Assembly: GCA_035578155.1 (NCBI GenBank)
Contig: JAPWDM010000003.1
Span: 70,176,142-70,240,141 of the forward strand
Length of the DNA: 64,000 bases
From: Brachynemurus nebulosus
Lineage: Eukaryota; Arthropoda; Insecta; Neuroptera; Myrmeleontidae
Reading direction: 5' to 3'
Under the pieces are notes generated by a model. That model saw nothing but the letters and a program-made list of their open reading frames with translations. It was not told where the DNA came from and did not search any database. Below, piece by piece: positions 22,625-33,093 of the stretch; position 1 is the stretch's first letter; each line of letters opens with the position of its first letter. The position numbers and the translations under genes were made by a program.

Positions 22625-23197
22625 CAGTGTAAACTCTATATAGCGAACTTTTATTTAACGAAAAACACCTTAAAACGTAGAAATTGCTAAGGTTTGTTTG
22701 GTTTACATTATCATCCGTATATTGAAACACTCTTTATAACGTAACAGTCACTCTCAATAGCGAAAAATACGTCATTATTTAAACCAAAAAAAAATTCTGT
22801 TTCACTGACTTTCAAACACAATAGTGATATAGAGAGTCGTAAATATTTCGTACGCACAAAGGGATTCTTAGAAATCCGTTTATTTGTTTGTTGTAATTGC
22901 CTAGCACATGTTTTTGCCTACTGTACTTCCGTACTATTGTCTTATTGCTGTCTTTACGTTATCATATTCTTAGTTGCTTTCAATCTATTTAACTGTAAAC
23001 ATGGCGAGTAAAAGAAAAAGTTTGTATATTGACGAAAAAGTGTTATTTAATTCAGTCAAAATTAAAACCACTTACTAAATTCGTAAGTTGTATTCGTAAA
23101 ATTATATTGTTTTCCTTTACTCTCCATATAACAAAAACTCTTTATAACGTAATAAAATACACGGTCCCTTCAATTTCGTTATATGGAGTTTACACTG
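22625..23197 (+). mobile_element. pogo/Tigger-like deletion derivative, 573 bp
   Basis: It starts CAGTGTAAACTCTATATAGC and ends 'TATGGAGTTTACACTG', with TA on both sides (22623-22624 and 23198-23199). The subterminal motif 'ACTCTTTATAACGTAA' occurs near both ends. Unlike the other MITEs here it keeps the beginning of the transposase gene (23001), so it clearly arose by internal deletion of an autonomous pogo-type element. A leader of about 376 bp separates the left TIR from the ATG. Confidence 0.88.
23001..23078 (+). pseudogene. transposase N-terminal remnant (CENP-B/pogo type)
   Basis: The frame starts MASKRKSLYIDEKV and ends at TAA after 25 codons. The pattern Met-x-x-Lys-Arg-Lys-x-Leu…Glu-Lys is how many pogo/Tigger transposases and CENP-B-type DNA-binding domains begin; in these families this N-terminal helix-turn-helix recognises the TIR. 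Only the first 14 or so residues fit. The rest (LFNSVKIKTTY) is probably out-of-frame sequence after the deletion joint. It is not a functional protein. Confidence 0.7.
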
Positions 23198-23237
23198 TAT
23201 TGCTTACTAAATTTAAGTAAATATTCTTTGATTTATA

Positions 23238-23397
23238 CAGGGCCGGATTACCAATTTTTTGAAGAGCTCGAGAGGTTTGTACTACGTGTTTTTTGTTCGC
23301 CAGTGAAATTTAGGAGGCAAAAGTCGACAAGCTGGCAATTCAGGAACCCTGTAAGAAGAAAATGTCTAGGGTTCTAAATTGTGTTAATCCGGGCCTG
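23238..23397. mobile_element. short hAT-like MITE, 160 bp
   Basis: CAGGGCCGGATTACCAATT at the left and AATTGTGTTAATCCGGGCCTG at the right form an imperfect TIR. The flanks GATTTATA and GATAAATA agree at 6 of 8 positions, consistent with a decayed 8-bp duplication. Similar GGGCCGG termini occur at 27109 and perhaps 33985. Confidence 0.6.
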
Positions 23398-23432
23398 GAT
23401 AAATACATTTGACAGGAGTCTCAATTTAACTC

Positions 23433-23826
23433 GGCCATAACAAATTGCTATAGTGGGAAACATCGAAATTTTGAAGTTCAGAAATGAAAAATGGTTAACA
23501 AAACATCTCCATTTTAAATAATCTTTCTAACGATATTCCGAATGATAGAATACCTACGTAGAATTATTTTTTGAGTTAGTTAAAAATCTTCGCAAAAAAA
23601 AAAAATTTTGTACATTCCCCAGCATTTCTAAAATTTTTAGAGGATCTCTTCTAATACTGAAACATATCTCAGTGTGAAATTTCATTCACTGGTGACCATT
23701 TTCTCAACTACTAAGGATTACTTTTTAAATTTTCGAATAATTGTTAACCTGCTATCCCGAAAGATACCGACACAGCTTAGCTGAAATCATTTTAATTGAT
23801 TGTTTTTAGTAAGTGATAGAATCTAC
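23433..23826 (+). repeat. dispersed repeat family U, copy 2
   Basis: Collinear with 14970-15385; see that entry for shared blocks. This copy has a longer A-run in the middle. Confidence 0.7.
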
Positions 23827-23829
23827 AAT

Positions 23830-24944
23830 TTTTTCAGTTTTTTTGGATCGACAGCTCAAAAATTACGGAGGGTGGGACAAATATTTCGCCACTTTGAAGC
23901 TCATTATTTCGCCAATTGCGCTTAAAAATAAAAAATTGAAAAAGGAAATTTAACTTCGCGTTAGGAACGCTTTCCAACGATACACACATGACACAGTACG
24001 TGAAAAAAATTTTCACCCTGACTTTCCAATCCGACAATGAAAGAAAGGACGTTTCCTGACGTTCCTGGACTTGTTCTTCGAAATTCTAAAAAACAATAAT
24101 TGAATAACCTTAAAACAATATAGAACACTAAATAAATATTAAGGACTGGATTCAGGAATTTTTTTCGGTAATAATAATTTTCAAATAACATATAATTATA
24201 CAAGAACTAATTAATGTTATTATGTAAAAAAAAATTAAAAATAAACAAGCATGTACCTACCTATTGTAATTTATACAAAACCATTAATTTTAAGGATTAT
24301 ATAATATGTTTTATATACACGCCATTGCAGTACCGGGTGTAACTGGTGTAAATGTAATACAAAAAAATAGGCTCCCATTATCTCTTCCTTGTAATCAAAG
24401 GCTAATGAATATGTTTAATTTTTAATCCGTTATAATATTTTGTGTGTTTTTTTGAATGAAAATATACCTGTGTTAATATAACCAGCTATAAATAAGATCC
24501 ATTGTTAAAAATCTTCTCATTTTTCAACTAATTTGTTCTAATTACGTAGACACATGTATCTGTTGATGTGGCGTTTTGAATTCAATAAGGGGGTAAATGT
24601 TAATTTTTGCACAAATCGGCACATCTGATACTGGAAATAAGTACTCGATATTTGCAACAAGAAAAAATTTTTGTTTACTTATTTCAAAGCTACTGACCTT
24701 TTTAGGAAATACAGATATCTGTATGATCATTCAGTGTTTGGTGTCAAAAACGGCATGTTTTGGAATTTAATTTTTTGCCAGCACAAACTTTTTTGTTTTA
24801 AAAAAAGAATACCTACGCTCAAAAATTTTTGATTGTAAAAAAGCAATTTTTAGAGTTTTAGCTTTTTTATTTATGGCACATGCCAGCACACTACTAGCAC
24901 AATACGGCACCACATTTTTGTTCGAAAAAATGGAGGGGCTAATT
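23830..24944. other. intergenic, no gene seen
   Basis: Overlapping minus-strand frames of 60-80 codons lie at 23834-24203 and 24542-25000. All are AT-rich and without recognisable motifs. Confidence 0.5.
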
Positions 24945-25165
24945 CGGTGGGGACATATAGTCGACCAGATGGTCGGAAGACGATATTTCATATTGCCCAA
25001 GCTAATGTTATTCCAACAAATGACTCCAAGTTACAAGAGTGTTATTTAAAATTAAAGAATGACTTCTAAACATTTCTCTAATACTTAAGAAAGTGTCGAT
25101 ATTTATTTAAATGAGTTGGTAGATAAATTGGTCGGAAAACGTCATTTCATATTACACGACCTAAT
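24945..25165 (-). repeat. family S repeat, inverted copy
   Basis: About one and a half units: 'GACCAGATGGTCGGAAGACG', 'TTTCATATT', 'CTAATGTTATTCCAACAAAT', 'TTAAAATTAAAGAATGA', 'AATACTTAAGAAAGTGTCGA', and then the next unit 'GGTCGGAAAACGTCATTTCA'. Confidence 0.7.
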
Positions 25166-25169
25166 GTCA

Positions 25170-26435
25170 TTCCAGCAAACGTCGCGCACAAAAGTATCCG
25201 AGATTTTATCCAGGTCGTAACTGAAAAATGGTTGAAAAGCGCCACTGTAGACTGTAATTTTCACTAATTTATTCACACATTTTTCATATTTTTTCATGCA
25301 TTATAGGCTTTATAAGCCCATGTCCCACCCGAACAACTAACCATACTCGTCATGAATCAATAAAATTAGAAAAGAACGTAAGAAATTGATCAAAACACAT
25401 ACCTATCAAATTTTACATTTTGTTTGTTTTGATAAGGACTAATGATCCTCTTGAATTTTTATTTGGACTGGACACGACTGATCGTTTTGGTTGTAGTGTA
25501 GCTTAATTAATTTATAATTAGTCCTCCCAAGCCAAATTTATCGTGTACGTGTTATACTTATTTATATATTGAACCAAAACAAGTACAGCTAATTGGTTAA
25601 GGTAGCCTTGTAAATTTTTGTTTTTATATAATCACCTATTATGTTATATTTAATTCGGTTAAAATAGCTTTAGAACAAATAATAATAATTGATGGTTTTA
25701 ATCTAATATACCATTATATACTTACCGGAGCTTTTCGTATATGCACACATTTTTTGCTAAATGGGGATTCATTTTTGCTCGTACAACTTGTACTTTACGT
25801 AGATATCTTTTATTTAATTAAACATAATGCCGTTTTCTGTTGAGCTACTGAACGAGAATTTTTCCATTTCACATAAAAAAAATTAAGCTTCTTATTATAC
25901 TTTTTTATACTTACATTTTTATTTTTAATTGGGAGCAATTACTCAAAATACGTAGATAAGTTAGGTCAGATTCAGTTTTCTTCGAAAAATCCGACCAATG
26001 CAATTATCAAACACATTTCATTTCTCTTCGAAATAATATTTTTAATGTGGTCTCTTCTAAATTGGTATCTGAAAAAGGAAGCATGGAAGTTTCATTGAAA
26101 TCGGCGTAAGCAGTGGATATAGTTAATATCAAGCTCAAGTAATTTTGTTGTTTTGTTGACCGAGACACCGGGTGAAGGGCGACGGGGTGGTTGTAGAACG
26201 ACGCCGTAGGGTTGAAAGAGGTACGTAGAAGTGACAATGATGATCTACGTCTACGATTCACCAAGCCGACACAATAGTGTTGGGGTCAAGGCGATTCTTT
26301 TATGTATGCTAGCCAGAGCCTATCAGTCTACATAGTAGTAAAATCTCCAGTAGTTTTGTGCGGACCGATCACATATAGGATAACATTTATGGCGATTATC
26401 AGTTTTCTAAATTACATTCAAATTTAACATGAAAT
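25170..26435. other. intergenic with a G/C-richer island at 26150-26290
   Basis: The island around 26155-26285 contains 'CACCGGGTGAAGGGCGACGG' and several CG dinucleotides. A minus-strand 85-codon frame (26007-26264) crosses it, starting MVNRRRRSSLSLLRTSFNP. I do not recognise it and could not find clear splice signals or a promoter, so I do not call it a gene. Confidence 0.4.
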
Positions 26436-26439
26436 GTGA

Positions 26440-26965
26440 TTTTTCGCCGATGTACTTCAAATAAATATTGACACTTTCTTAAGCATTAGGGAAGTGTTTA
26501 AAAGCACTTCCTTAATTTTACATGAAATTCTTCCAGTCTGGAATTATTTCCATCGATAGTTGTGATGTAACATGTGAAATGTCGTTTTCCAACCATTTGT
26601 GTTGCAATATAATTCAGATAAATATTCACACTTAAGAGAGCAGCAATACGGAAATATTAAAAGCAGTTTTGTAGTTTTAAATAGAATTTTTGTAGCTTGG
26701 AATAATTTACGCCATCAGTTGTTATAACTTTAGGTCGGGTAACCACTTGGCCAACCATGTATTTCAGATAAAATATCGACACTTTCTTAAATGTTATTAC
26801 AGAAACGTTTAAAAACAGTTCTTTAATTTTAAATAGAATTCTGGTAGCCTGTAATAATTTTTTGTCAATATTTGGAATAACGTTAGGTTGTGTAATATAA
26901 AATGTCGTTTTCCGATCAGTTAACCAACCATGTAATTCAGATAAATATCGACACCAAGGGGTCAA
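26440..26965 (+). repeat. family S tandem array, three units
   Basis: The landmark 'ATAAATATTGACAC' or a variant occurs at 26461, 26618, 26768 and 26941, giving periods of about 157, 150 and 173 bp. Each unit continues with a TTCTTAAGCATTA-type block, 'AAAAGCAGTTCTTTAATTTT', 'AAATAGAATTCTTGTAGCCT', 'GGAATAATTT', 'CCATTAGTTG', 'TGAAATGTCGTTTTCCGACC' (variants in each). The copies are diverged, so the array is not young. Confidence 0.85.
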
Positions 26966-27029
26966 ACTAGAATGTCTACCAAATTGTGCCCACTGTAATC
27001 AATGTGTGACGTAAGACAGCACACATACA

Positions 27030-27690
27030 ATCACAACCCACGATGCATGGATACGAATATACCAATGTGTTAGTAACATATTTTGATGATGATATATGCA
27101 GTTCGCATATAGGGCCGGATTAACCCTGAATCCTCCCCTAGGTACCGAAAAATGCCGCCCCTACTTTTTGTTTGAAAAAAAGGAAATCTTGAAAAAAGAA
27201 AGTCAATCAAAAATTTTTCTGTCCTGTTTTAAAAATTTGCCACCTTTTTTACAAACTTTCTCTTAAAAAAAAAAAGTGACGAGCAAAAAAAAGAAACGTT
27301 AATTACTCATTTTTCCGCCCTATTTTAAAAATTTACCGCCCCTAAAAATCTCCCGCCCCTAGGGCATGGCCTAGGGTGGCCTATTGGCTAAGCTGGCCCT
27401 GAGTTCGCATACATACACTATATACTATGATGGCCACCGTAAGTTACCACCAGTCAACGAATAAAAATAAATTTATTTATTTTAAGAAAAATATCCCTTT
27501 ATTTTGAGAAATTTTTTATTCAATAGAATTTTTACACTTAAATACGACACACTTCATATTTTTTCTGTTTAAATTTCACGAGTTGATTAAAAAAACATGA
27601 TTTTTATTTTGACGTGAACACCACGGCAGTTAGTAACAGATTAAATCAGTAATGGTGTAAATTGCTACTTACTGCAACTTTGAGGTTTCA
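27030..27690 (-). repeat. dispersed repeat family R, copy 1, interrupted
   Basis: Reversed, the block 27411-27690 matches 28829-29070 and 46215-46460. Shared blocks include 'AATCAACTCGTGAAATTTAA', 'AGAAAAAATATGAAGTGT', 'CGTATTTAA' and 'ATTCTATTGAA'. The hAT-like MITE at 27109-27402 interrupts it. Confidence 0.7.
27109..27402. mobile_element. hAT-like MITE, 294 bp, exact 8-bp TSD
   Basis: GTTCGCAT occurs at 27101-27108 and again at 27403-27410; an extra shared A extends the match to 9. The ends are ATAGGGCCGGATTAACCC and, reversed, TCAGGGCCAGCTTAGCC. The interior is rich in CCGCCCCTA words and polyA/polyT. There is no coding. It inserted into a family R copy. Confidence 0.85.
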
Positions 27691-27724
27691 CTTTTTTATA
27701 CGTAGGCTTGGTTTGTCTCATCTG

Positions 27725-27955
27725 TGATCGACACTTTCTTACACATTGGAGAAATGTTTAAAAGTCGTCCTTGAATTTTAAATAGAATCCTTGTAGCCTG
27801 GAATAATTTCCGCCATTAGTTGGAATAACGTTAAGTCGTGTAATATGAAATGTCTCATGTATTTCAGATAGATATCGATACTTTCTTAAGCATTATTACA
27901 TTAATGGTTAAAAGCAGTTCTTTAATTTTAAATAGAATTCTTTTAGCCATTATTA
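27725..27955 (+). repeat. family S repeat, about one and a half units
   Basis: 'CGACACTTTCTTACACATTG', 'TTGAATTTTAAATAGAATCC', 'TTGTAGCCTGGAATAATTTC', 'CGCCATTAGTTGGAATAACG', then a second start 'GATACTTTCTTAAGCATTA' at about 27880. Confidence 0.75.
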
Positions 27956-28017
27956 TACATATGTGTACATTTTGAAAAGCGTTTAAAAACTTTTGTTCCA
28001 AGCATAACATTTATGAA

Positions 28018-28140
28018 ATGACGTCGGATTGTGCTAGTGACTCTTTTCTAACGAGTCGCACAACCCACCGCATGCATGGAAGAGTCGTTCACTTCGAGTG
28101 ACTCGCACAAGTCCAACTCAACCCTACGATACAAGTCGCA
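28018..28140. repeat. GAGTCG-rich inverted words
   Basis: 'TTGTGCTAGTGACTC' and 'GAGTCGCACAA' (28030-28064) form an imperfect inverted repeat, and GAGTCG/GACTCG words recur to 28110. This resembles hAT subterminal sequence, but I see no terminus or TSD. Confidence 0.35.
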
Positions 28141-28545
28141 GGAAGTAGGCATTTCTGTATTAGATGAAACATTTCGGTTTAGATATTTCGAAAGAACAGA
28201 TAGTAGACAGAGTGCATACAGATATAGGATGTCCAGGGACGTTCATTCATGAGGGTGGAGATGTAGAGTCTACTGCAAAAAAAAAATACTACTAGATTGT
28301 CGAAGGGGGAGCAGGGGACGGTTATAAAACGTGCTTGTGTATTACTTACTATACTCTTGTTACACACATATCGAAGGGAAAGTTTTATATAGTTTTGTGT
28401 TTTTCACTCTCCTCGTCTTCGTTCGTTCGTTCAATCTTTCTCTGTGTGTCACTTGGGGATAAATCGCGAATTGACTCCATTTTGTTGTACTTGTGTAGTG
28501 TGTGGTTTTTTTTTCGTTTGCCCCGTTTTCTTATCCGCCGTTGGC

Positions 28546-28691
28546 TATATAAGGCACTTATAGTTTACAATTTTCGTTTTGTGTTGGTTATATCTAGCTA
28601 CGTATATTTATACGGGTTGTTTAAATTTTAATTCGTTGTTTGGAAAGGGAATCGATATCTTGCAGGACGGATTATAAATGGTTTCGTAAGT
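28546..28691 (+). promoter_or_regulatory. candidate promoter and first exon with donor site
   Basis: TATATAAGG at 28546-28554 lies in a G/C-flanked context (GGC before, CAC after), which is how good TATA boxes usually look. Transcription would start near 28576-28580. ATG occurs at 28678 and is followed by GTTTC and then GTAAGT at 28686, a strong donor consensus. A CT- and CGTTC-rich stretch lies upstream (28410-28450). A first exon with a split first codon group is possible. No Inr is obvious and the downstream exon is not identified. Confidence 0.3.
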
Positions 28692-28828
28692 TCGATTGTA
28701 CGTTTAGGTTTCGTATAAATTTTTCAAGAAAGACAATGAAAGGGTGTATTTGGAAGGTAAAATTTAGCTTTTGAATTTTCAGAATGAATAATTGTGTCAC
28801 AGAACATTATAGAAGCTGTGTAGGTTCA

Positions 28829-29285
28829 TATAAAAATCTGTCGTTCGTAAGGTGCAATGTTGTGTCAATTTACACCGCTTTTGATTGCATCTGTTACTGT
28901 TCGTTATTGGATTCACGTCGTAACTATAGTATCATTGTTTTTTTTTTTTTAATCAACTCGTGAAATTTAAGCAGAAAAAATATGAAGTGTCGTATTTAAG
29001 GGTAAAAATTTTATTGAACAAAAATTTTTTAAAATAATGGGAATTGTTGGTTGTTAGTTACATAGGTCGGCCATGGCAGTATATACTATATATATATATG
29101 CAAAATGCATAGTCATTCCTCACCATATTGCACCATATTCGCATGTTTGTGTAGATACAAATGATGTGTTTTGTTGTATGTATCAAAATTGTTTGGTAGG
29201 AGTAGCGATATCCACATCATTTGCCTGCGACAACGGGCGCGGTAGTTATGAAATAGGAAATTTAGATCTTGTATATCTATGGGTT
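28829..29285 (+). repeat. dispersed repeat family R, copy 2
   Basis: It matches 46215-46690 throughout, from 'ATAAAAATCTGT(c/t)GTT' to 'GATCTTGTATATCTATGG'. Part also matches 27411-27690 in reverse. A frame at 29073-29300 is shared with the other copy, but its base changes are mostly amino-acid changing, so it does not look like a conserved protein. Confidence 0.8.
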
Positions 29286-29289
29286 GTGT

Positions 29290-31140
29290 CTTCTTCCTGA
29301 TGTACCTAATACTGGCCCGGTTCCTTCTGCCAAGAAATGTTTTCGACTGCAGTGTTACAATCGATCAGTGTCTTTAGGAGCTGTAGAGTTGAGAGCTCAG
29401 AGGCCTACGATAAGCTAAAACGGAATTTTTTTCCTCGATACTCCTATTTTTACGGAAAATTTTAAAAATAAGCTTTGATGTAGCTTTATATGAAAACAGC
29501 GCTTATATTGGACCGTGTTCTGACAACGACAGTACTACACTGACAGAACCATAGAACACTAGAAGCAAACTAATATCAAAAAAGTGTAGCTCGCTTGGAG
29601 TCATTTGTTGATCTGTCACGGCTTAAGGCATTTAGCCAGTCGGTATCGGTCACCGAATCCACTCTACGATTGTTATGTATTGTAAGACCATTATTACTTG
29701 ACCTGCATGTTGCTCTGTCCGATAATACGTGTTTTGTAGTTGTGTGTGTGAATACAGAAGCAAACATCAAACATACACCACTACAAAGTGGAGGGGATTT
29801 TACGTCACCTTTCTGCTACAGTCGGAATACTATCATGTAGTAGTTTGGCCCTTTGGACAGAACTGACCATGTTGCTATTCAATTATTAGCAAAAACCATA
29901 ATTTTGTTGTATATAGAGACACATATTCTCTGCGACAAAGCAAAAAAAACCTGAAACACCAGATATCCTACCCCGATAACTACTGTGATATCCGATAAAT
30001 ATCACCTCTAGCCACGATGATCTAACTACTTTTTTTCCGCTTAAATAAAAAGACAATTGCTACACGTGGTGACAGAAAGTAACAACCGTACAGTTAGACG
30101 GGTGCACAGTAGTGAGAGGGGGTGGAAAATCCAGAGGCGAGAAACAACACACAATATATCGAACATGCGGCGGTGTGGGTTTAAGAAAATAAAAAGAAAG
30201 TTATAAAATATTATTTTCTATTGTAAGGTATGGTATCACCACATTAAAGAAAATTTTTTTCTTAAAAGATAATATCACCAAATATAACTTTTCTGTTGTA
30301 GCTCTGCCTGTGTGTTTTTCGTGCATAAAAAGAAAATTTAATGATTATGAAAATTGTCTCTTTTATTTTTTATTGACTTCCCCATAAAAATTATATGTAA
30401 CTGGAACGAATAAGCCAACACAGGACAGACAAGACAGCGATGAAAATGTTTCTAAAGAATTTTATTGGTCTTTTAGCAAAAAAAAAAATTTAATAGCTTG
30501 TAGTAATGATTACGCCCGTCGTATAATTCTGATGGGTGATACAATAAAAGTTTTTTCTTTTTTGGGAAAAATAAGACAAGATGGAGATATTTATAATGTC
30601 AATTCCATTTTAAAATTTTAAATTTTTAGGTTCGTGTGACATTATTTTGTACATATGTATGTATGTACCCCAGAATGAGATTGACGGTGTTTCTTGAGTC
30701 TGACTTGAGTTGTGTTTATTTTATTTCATTTTTTTTTTATTACTCTCGACTTTTATTGTCTCTCGTCTGTCTTTGTCTGTCCTGTGTACGTTTGAGCGCA
30801 AAGTATGGACGCGAGGAACGACAGGGCAGACGATAATAATTTTGAGCGTTTTACAATTTCATAAATGTGTTTTTTTGTGTTCGCCAATTGTATCGTAAAA
30901 ATTAAATCGCAATTAAAAGTTTTTAATTAAAAATTTTTCGATTATTCGACGATGTCTTTGAATCAACCAGTATAGGACGGGTTTCAAAATTTACGGTTCG
31001 TATTGTAGGTCAATCATATTAACAGTTTTCAATAAGGTTATATTCGCTGATTTACCCAGTTTTCGGTTTTTCAAAATTTCAGATTAATTCTAAGTGAACA
31101 AAATTAATACCCACATTTACCGAAATTTCTTAATCTTGAA
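29290..31140. other. intergenic, no gene seen
   Basis: Opposite-strand frames overlap at 29576-29840 (64 and 81 codons; the plus one starts with TTG), which is weak evidence. A small frame starting MDARNDRADDNNFERF lies at 30805-30864 after a pyrimidine-rich stretch; it ends after 19 codons. Nothing else seen. Confidence 0.45.
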
Positions 31141-31144
31141 AAAA

Positions 31145-31640
31145 AAACGACTTCGAAATCCTATGATTCGCTTAGAATTTCATCATTCTATCATTTTGTA
31201 AATAATAAACAAGTATTTTACTTCGCAAAAATACCACTTTTATTCTGAAAGTGAGACAATATTGTTTCAAACCGTTATGTCAGTTCATTTTCACACAGAA
31301 TTTTGAATCTTTCTGTTTGAGAATGAACAAACTTGTCACAGTTTCAAAATAAAAGTAGTATTTTTATGAAGTAAAATATTTGTTTATTATTTACAAATAT
31401 TGAATACCATAAAGTAACGCTCAAATCTGTTAATATTATATCATTTTATTTACTGTTTTTAAAACATTAATAAATTGTAGTAGACTTGATAACGTCACCA
31501 AAAAATAAAGAATTTTTTCGTCAAATGAACTTTTGTTTAATTGATCTGAATTAAAGTCATCGATTGAACTGGAATAATTTCGACGTGAACTTTTTATTTT
31601 TGCTGTACAAATGATGAAATTTTTTGACTGATTAGACAGA
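31145..31640 (+). repeat. dispersed repeat family T, copy 2, interrupted
   Basis: It shares 'TCATTCTAT', 'TAATAAATTGTAGTAGAC', 'TTGATAACGTCACCAA' and 'GTGAACTTTTTATTTTTGC' with 5405-5665 and 48340-48590. A 203-bp foldback MITE interrupts it. Confidence 0.65.
31195..31397. mobile_element. foldback MITE, about 203 bp
   Basis: TTTGTAAATAATAAACAA at 31195-31212 is exactly reversed at 31380-31397, and the arms remain similar for about 65 bp (shared 'TATTTTACTTC' and 'ACTTTTATT'). A clear TSD was not found. Confidence 0.75.
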
Positions 31641-31787
31641 AGTCTATTTCTACTGATCTTAGATGCTTACCTAGTTTTGAAAGATTTAACGCTAAAATCG
31701 TGTAAATATTAAAGTTCTCAGTTATGTCATAATATAATGGAAACTATTTTTTTTTCCGGTGCTAGCACACCACACTCCTCTCAAATA

Positions 31788-31928
31788 CATTGATTTCTCG
31801 TTGTAAGAAACTTGAAATAGAATCATATATTTTACTCTTTTTAGATAATAAAATTCGCATATATATAAAAAGAGTAAGGTATATGATTCCATTTCAATTT
31901 TGATGTTGCTTACAACGAGAAACCAGTG
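31788..31928. mobile_element. palindromic TA-target MITE, 141 bp
   Basis: TA flanks at 31786-31787 and 31929-31930. CATTGATTTCTCGTTGTAAG on the left pairs with CTTACAACGAGAAACCAGTG on the right. The arms continue through 'GAATCATATA' and 'TACTCTTTTT', so nearly the whole element folds. Confidence 0.85.
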
Positions 31929-32452
31929 TATTTCTAATTTAACGCCTTTAGCGGCTATCCCGAGCACAGCTCGTCATATGAATTATACAACTGGAATGAC
32001 TCTCCCGACCTGAACTGGCCTCGTGTTGGTAATTGTTAGATTCTGTCATCTGCTATCGTAAAAGCCTTACTAAAGCAAAAATTATCGAATGGGTACACCA
32101 TATAATTATGCAATTAAATTAAGTATTTTCAAAGATCATTTTATTTGGTTAGTTTTACATGAGCCGCTAAAGTGGTTAATATAACTCCTCCATAAATGAA
32201 CATAATATTAATTTTGATTTTTTGACGTTTTTACTATTAAAATAAATTAATGATTTATCAGATAAAAACATCTAATCATTCCCCCTACTTATATTTCAAG
32301 AGATAAAGATACAACAAAAAATTTGCGTGATTTACTTTCCTTTTCCGGTATATAATAAAAAAATTTTAATACATTTTTTACAACACAAAATCAACACACA
32401 AATCATAATATCATATCGTGTGTTATCCACACCACCAACTTTTTATTAAACC

Positions 32453-32479
32453 GGGGGGGGGGGGCTAATAGGGTTGGGG
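32453..32479 (+). other. G-rich run, possible G-quadruplex
   Basis: Twelve consecutive G (32453-32464), then CTAATA, GGG, TT, GGGG. Four or more G-tracts with short loops can form a quadruplex. It is also a likely sequencing-length hotspot. Confidence 0.7.
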
Positions 32480-33083
32480 TGCGCACTCATTCATATACTT
32501 TTTTCGACTTACTCCATGTATTTATCAATGTCAATTAATATTTATTTTAAATCTACACCAGAATGGCACCAGAAAAAAGACAAATAATGCTCGGCATCCG
32601 TTATTTTCCCCAACAATAAAAACCAAAATTTTATGCTTTAATGTATTTTTATTCCGCGTACAATAAATAGTAGCTAAGCGTAAATAATTTCTAACGGTGA
32701 TACAAATTCGGTGTAGGTATTGTTGATCGAATTTAAAACCGTAATAAATTCAGGTGATTTATTGATTTTCAAAAATGTTGTAGATATATTCATTTGGTTG
32801 TTGTCACTGAAAAGAAAGATATCGAATTTTTGATTAAAATGTTGCTATTGAAACTACACTCTAAAATTTCTTTCGTTCTAAAGTCAGCAGGGGAAAAATG
32901 TGAGAATATGGCACAGGAAAATAATAGGGTACTTGACTGAAGTTAAAAAAATATTCTAAAAGCGTTGTTTTTCCATATCAGTTAAGTGATTTTTTTATTT
33001 TCGACAGATTCTGTAAAAAATCATCAAAAAAAATAACCCTACAATTTTAAATGAGAAAAAGGCGGGAAAAACGCCTCACTGTA

Positions 33084-33093
33084 GTGACGTCAC
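33084..33093. promoter_or_regulatory. CRE-like palindrome GTGACGTCAC
   Basis: A full CREB/ATF-type octamer inside a wider imperfect palindrome (CACTGTA … CAGTG). No promoter elements were recognised next to it, so function is unproven. Confidence 0.35.

Noticed and set aside
29073..29300. Frame shared by two family R copies (29073 and 46474), suggesting a conserved small protein
   Set aside because: Codon by codon most differences change the amino acid; only about five silent changes were seen against about twenty replacements. The frame survives by chance in similar DNA.
29576..29840. Overlapping 64- and 81-codon frames on opposite strands
   Set aside because: The plus frame starts with TTG, neither shows a motif, and no promoter or splice signals surround them.
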